This document shows positions 5,656 through 6,934 of a stretch of DNA of 6,934 bases, one piece after another. A model generated the notes under the pieces. The model worked only from the letters and a program-made list of their open reading frames with translations, searched no databases and was not told the origin of the DNA. Numbering within the stretch: position 1 is the stretch's first letter; every line of letters begins with the position of its first letter. The translations under genes were made by a program, and so were the position numbers. The stretch comes from Methanobacteriota archaeon (lineage in GTDB: Archaea > Hydrothermarchaeota > Hydrothermarchaeia > Hydrothermarchaeales > JACRDW01): contig JACRDW010000007.1 in the NCBI GenBank assembly GCA_016212785.1, positions 1 to 6,934 of the forward strand, in the 5' to 3' direction.

Positions 5656-6771
5656 ATGGCAATCAGCATGGCAGAGTTCGTGAGCAGGTGCTACCAGTGC
5701 GGCACGTGCTCCGGCGTCTGTCCAAAAGCAAGGGTCAAGCCCGGTTTCCTGCCGAGAAGAATTGTGCACGAAAACATAACCGGCTTTTCCTCGAGGGCAG
5801 TTTCTTCGGGCGCAGGCTGGGACTGCCTGACGTGCGGGATTTGCCAGAAAAAGTGCCCGATGAAGGTCGAGTTTCTGGAAATGTTCCTGTCGATGAGGAA
5901 GGAAATGAGCAACGGGGCTGGTGTACCCTGCAAGCTGGCGCACGAGAATTTTCTCGGCTCCTCTTTTTACAATATAATGAAGAACGAGAAGATAAAGCCG
6001 AAGAGGAAGCACCTCCTCGCCAAGGACGTAAAAATCAGCGATACCAGCGAAGTGCTGTACTTCACGGGCTGCCTTCCCTACTTAGACATAATTTTTAAGG
6101 ACGACGTGGGCTTCGAGGGAATGGAAATCGCAAACAACACAATTCGCCTTTTGAATGCGGTGGGCGTAGAGCCTGCGGTGCTCGACGAAGAGAAGTGCTG
6201 CGGCCATGACCAGCTCTGGAGGGGCGACTTAAAAACGTTTGAAGAGCTTGGAGTTCAGAATAAAAACCTTGTGAAGTACAAAACCATAGTAACGAGCTGT
6301 CCGGAGTGCCTTCGAACGCTTGCAGTGGATTATAAGGAGAGGCTGGGAATTACTCTAAACGTAAAGCACATTTCAGAATTTCTCGTGGATAAGGCTGCAA
6401 AGCTGGCTCCGAACGGGAAAAAAGCAATTACGTTTCACGACTCGTGCAGGCTGGGAAGATATATGCAGACTTACGAGCAGCCGAGAGAACTTTTAAAATC
6501 GATGGGATATGAGATAAAGGAAATGGCCAGAAACAGGGAAGACTCGCTCTGCTGCAGCATTTCAGCTTGGGTGAATTGCGATGACGAAAACAAGGAGTTG
6601 CGAAGAAGAAAACTGGACGAGGCGATTGCGACAGATGCAGAGATTCTCGTTACCCCCTGCCCGAAGTGCCAGATTCACTTAAAATGCCTGCAAGTGGACA
6701 AGTCAGAGCCCGGGCGAAAGATTAGAATTGCTGACTTATCAACGGTTCTGGCCGAGAATCTAAAGAGGTGA
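5656..6771 (+). CDS. HdrD-like iron-sulfur protein (HdrC-HdrB type fusion)
   Basis: This is a 371-residue cytoplasmic electron-transfer protein. The N-terminal part resembles HdrC, with two 4Fe-4S ligand sets: C12-C15-C18-C22 (CYQCGTCSGVCP) and C57-C60-C63-C67 (CLTCGICQKKCP). The rest resembles HdrB, with two cysteine-rich CCG domains: C139 (FTGC), C181-C182 (CCGHDQ), C215/C218 (CPEC), then C264 (HDSCRLGR), C299-C300 (CCSISAW), C335/C338 (CPKC). In HdrB and HdrD these Cys sets hold noncubane 4Fe-4S clusters that cleave the CoM-S-S-CoB disulfide. In the second set the usual CCG is CCS, which is odd. It is close in size to methanogen HdrD but has no HdrE-like membrane partner in view. The FrhB-type gene begins 4 bases after its stop, so the two proteins probably form one complex. 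The substrate may be a heterodisulfide, another disulfide, or an electron carrier; similar proteins occur in non-methanogens. The family call is strong; the substrate is uncertain. Confidence 0.85.
   Translation: MAISMAEFVSRCYQCGTCSGVCPKARVKPGFLPRRIVHENITGFSSRAVSSGAGWDCLTCGICQKKCPMKVEFLEMFLSMRKEMSNGAGVPCKLAHENFLGSSFYNIMKNEKIKPKRKHLLAKDVKISDTSEVLYFTGCLPYLDIIFKDDVGFEGMEIANNTIRLLNAVGVEPAVLDEEKCCGHDQLWRGDLKTFEELGVQNKNLVKYKTIVTSCPECLRTLAVDYKERLGITLNVKHISEFLVDKAAKLAPNGKKAITFHDSCRLGRYMQTYEQPRELLKSMGYEIKEMARNREDSLCCSISAWVNCDDENKELRRRKLDEAIATDAEILVTPCPKCQIHLKCLQVDKSEPGRKIRIADLSTVLAENLKR
6764..6770 (+). promoter_or_regulatory. Ribosome binding site for the FrhB-like gene, supporting a TTG start
   Basis: AGAGGTG, inside the last codons of the HdrD-like gene, ends 5 bases before TTG 6776. 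The next in-frame ATG (6797) has no comparable site, so the TTG start is preferred. The arrangement implies translational coupling of the two genes. Confidence 0.65.
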
Positions 6772-6775
6772 GAAA

Positions 6776-6934
6776 TTGGAAAATTTCGTTCCGCTGATGA
6801 AGCCCAGCAAGGGCTTCGAGGAATTAAAAAAACTTGTCATAGACCAGGGAATCTGCAGCGCCTGCTCGGCCTGCGCTGCCTTCTGCGATAGAATAGAGAT
6901 GGTAAACGGAATGCCTGCGCTCGTAAAGGACTGC
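6776..6934 (+). CDS. FrhB-type coenzyme F420 hydrogenase/dehydrogenase beta subunit, N-terminal part (3' end outside window)
   Basis: 53 codons are visible from TTG 6776 to the right edge. After a short helical lead (KGFEELKKLVIDQGI) comes C27-C30-C33-C37 (CSACSACAAFC), a 4Fe-4S ligand set, followed by DRIEMVNGMPALVKDC. The order 'helix, CxxCxxCxxxC, short strand with G-x-P-x-L' is the usual opening of the FrhB/FdhB/FpoF family, flavin iron-sulfur subunits that exchange hydride with F420. The F420 and FAD-binding parts lie beyond the window and were not seen. Placed directly after an HdrD-like gene, it probably feeds electrons to, or takes them from, that protein. An alternative is a related iron-sulfur subunit using another electron donor. 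Confidence 0.75.
   Translation, partial: MENFVPLMKPSKGFEELKKLVIDQGICSACSACAAFCDRIEMVNGMPALVKDC

Noticed and set aside
5688..6098. Plus-strand open frame in another frame inside the HdrD-like gene
   Set aside because: It is Arg/Glu/Gly-rich without domain features, while the overlapping frame holds all iron-sulfur ligands.

Overview
The window is a compact stretch of an archaeal chromosome, most likely from a euryarchaeal-grade, possibly thermophilic lineage. I infer this from four things: a GTPase of the archaeal YchF/YGR210 type, archaeal TATA boxes placed about 25 bases before probable leaderless starts, HdrD-like and FrhB-like redox genes side by side, and AGA/AGG-rich, Lys/Glu-rich coding. 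Species and genus cannot be told from this sequence.

Left part (1-1440): the C-terminal part of a biotin-synthase-like radical SAM protein enters from the left and stops at 559. It is followed by a coding-like open frame (to 738) that has no start codon and may be a frameshifted tail or a gene remnant. A small hairpin lies over its end. On the opposite strand is a two-pass membrane protein with two PRC-barrel domains. Its promoter shares one AT-rich box, near 1395-1404, with the rightward genes.

Middle part (1438-5566): a membrane-anchored protein with a C-terminal four-cysteine motif is followed after 2 bases by the YchF-type GTPase. Next, behind its own TATA-like box, comes serA, a full-length D-3-phosphoglycerate dehydrogenase with a C-terminal ACT domain. 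SerA overlaps by 4 bases the first of two tandem 137-codon CBS-pair (Bateman) genes. The first CBS gene carries an in-frame TGA exactly between its two CBS repeats, with the second half intact. The second CBS gene is intact. The serA-CBS-CBS order looks like one transcription unit.

Right part (5567-6934): after an AT-rich promoter region comes an iron-sulfur protein built like HdrD (HdrC-like ferredoxin part plus HdrB-like double cysteine-rich part). After 4 bases follows the start of an FrhB-type F420/flavin iron-sulfur subunit that runs off the right edge. Together they suggest an electron-transfer module passing electrons between F420 (or another low-potential carrier) and a disulfide or quinone-like partner.

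No RNA genes, mobile elements, CRISPR arrays or long repeats were seen. The most interesting points are the interrupted CBS gene, the startless frame after the radical SAM gene, the membrane-bound tandem PRC protein, the Cys4 membrane protein tied to the GTPase, and the HdrD/FrhB pair with an altered second CCG motif.
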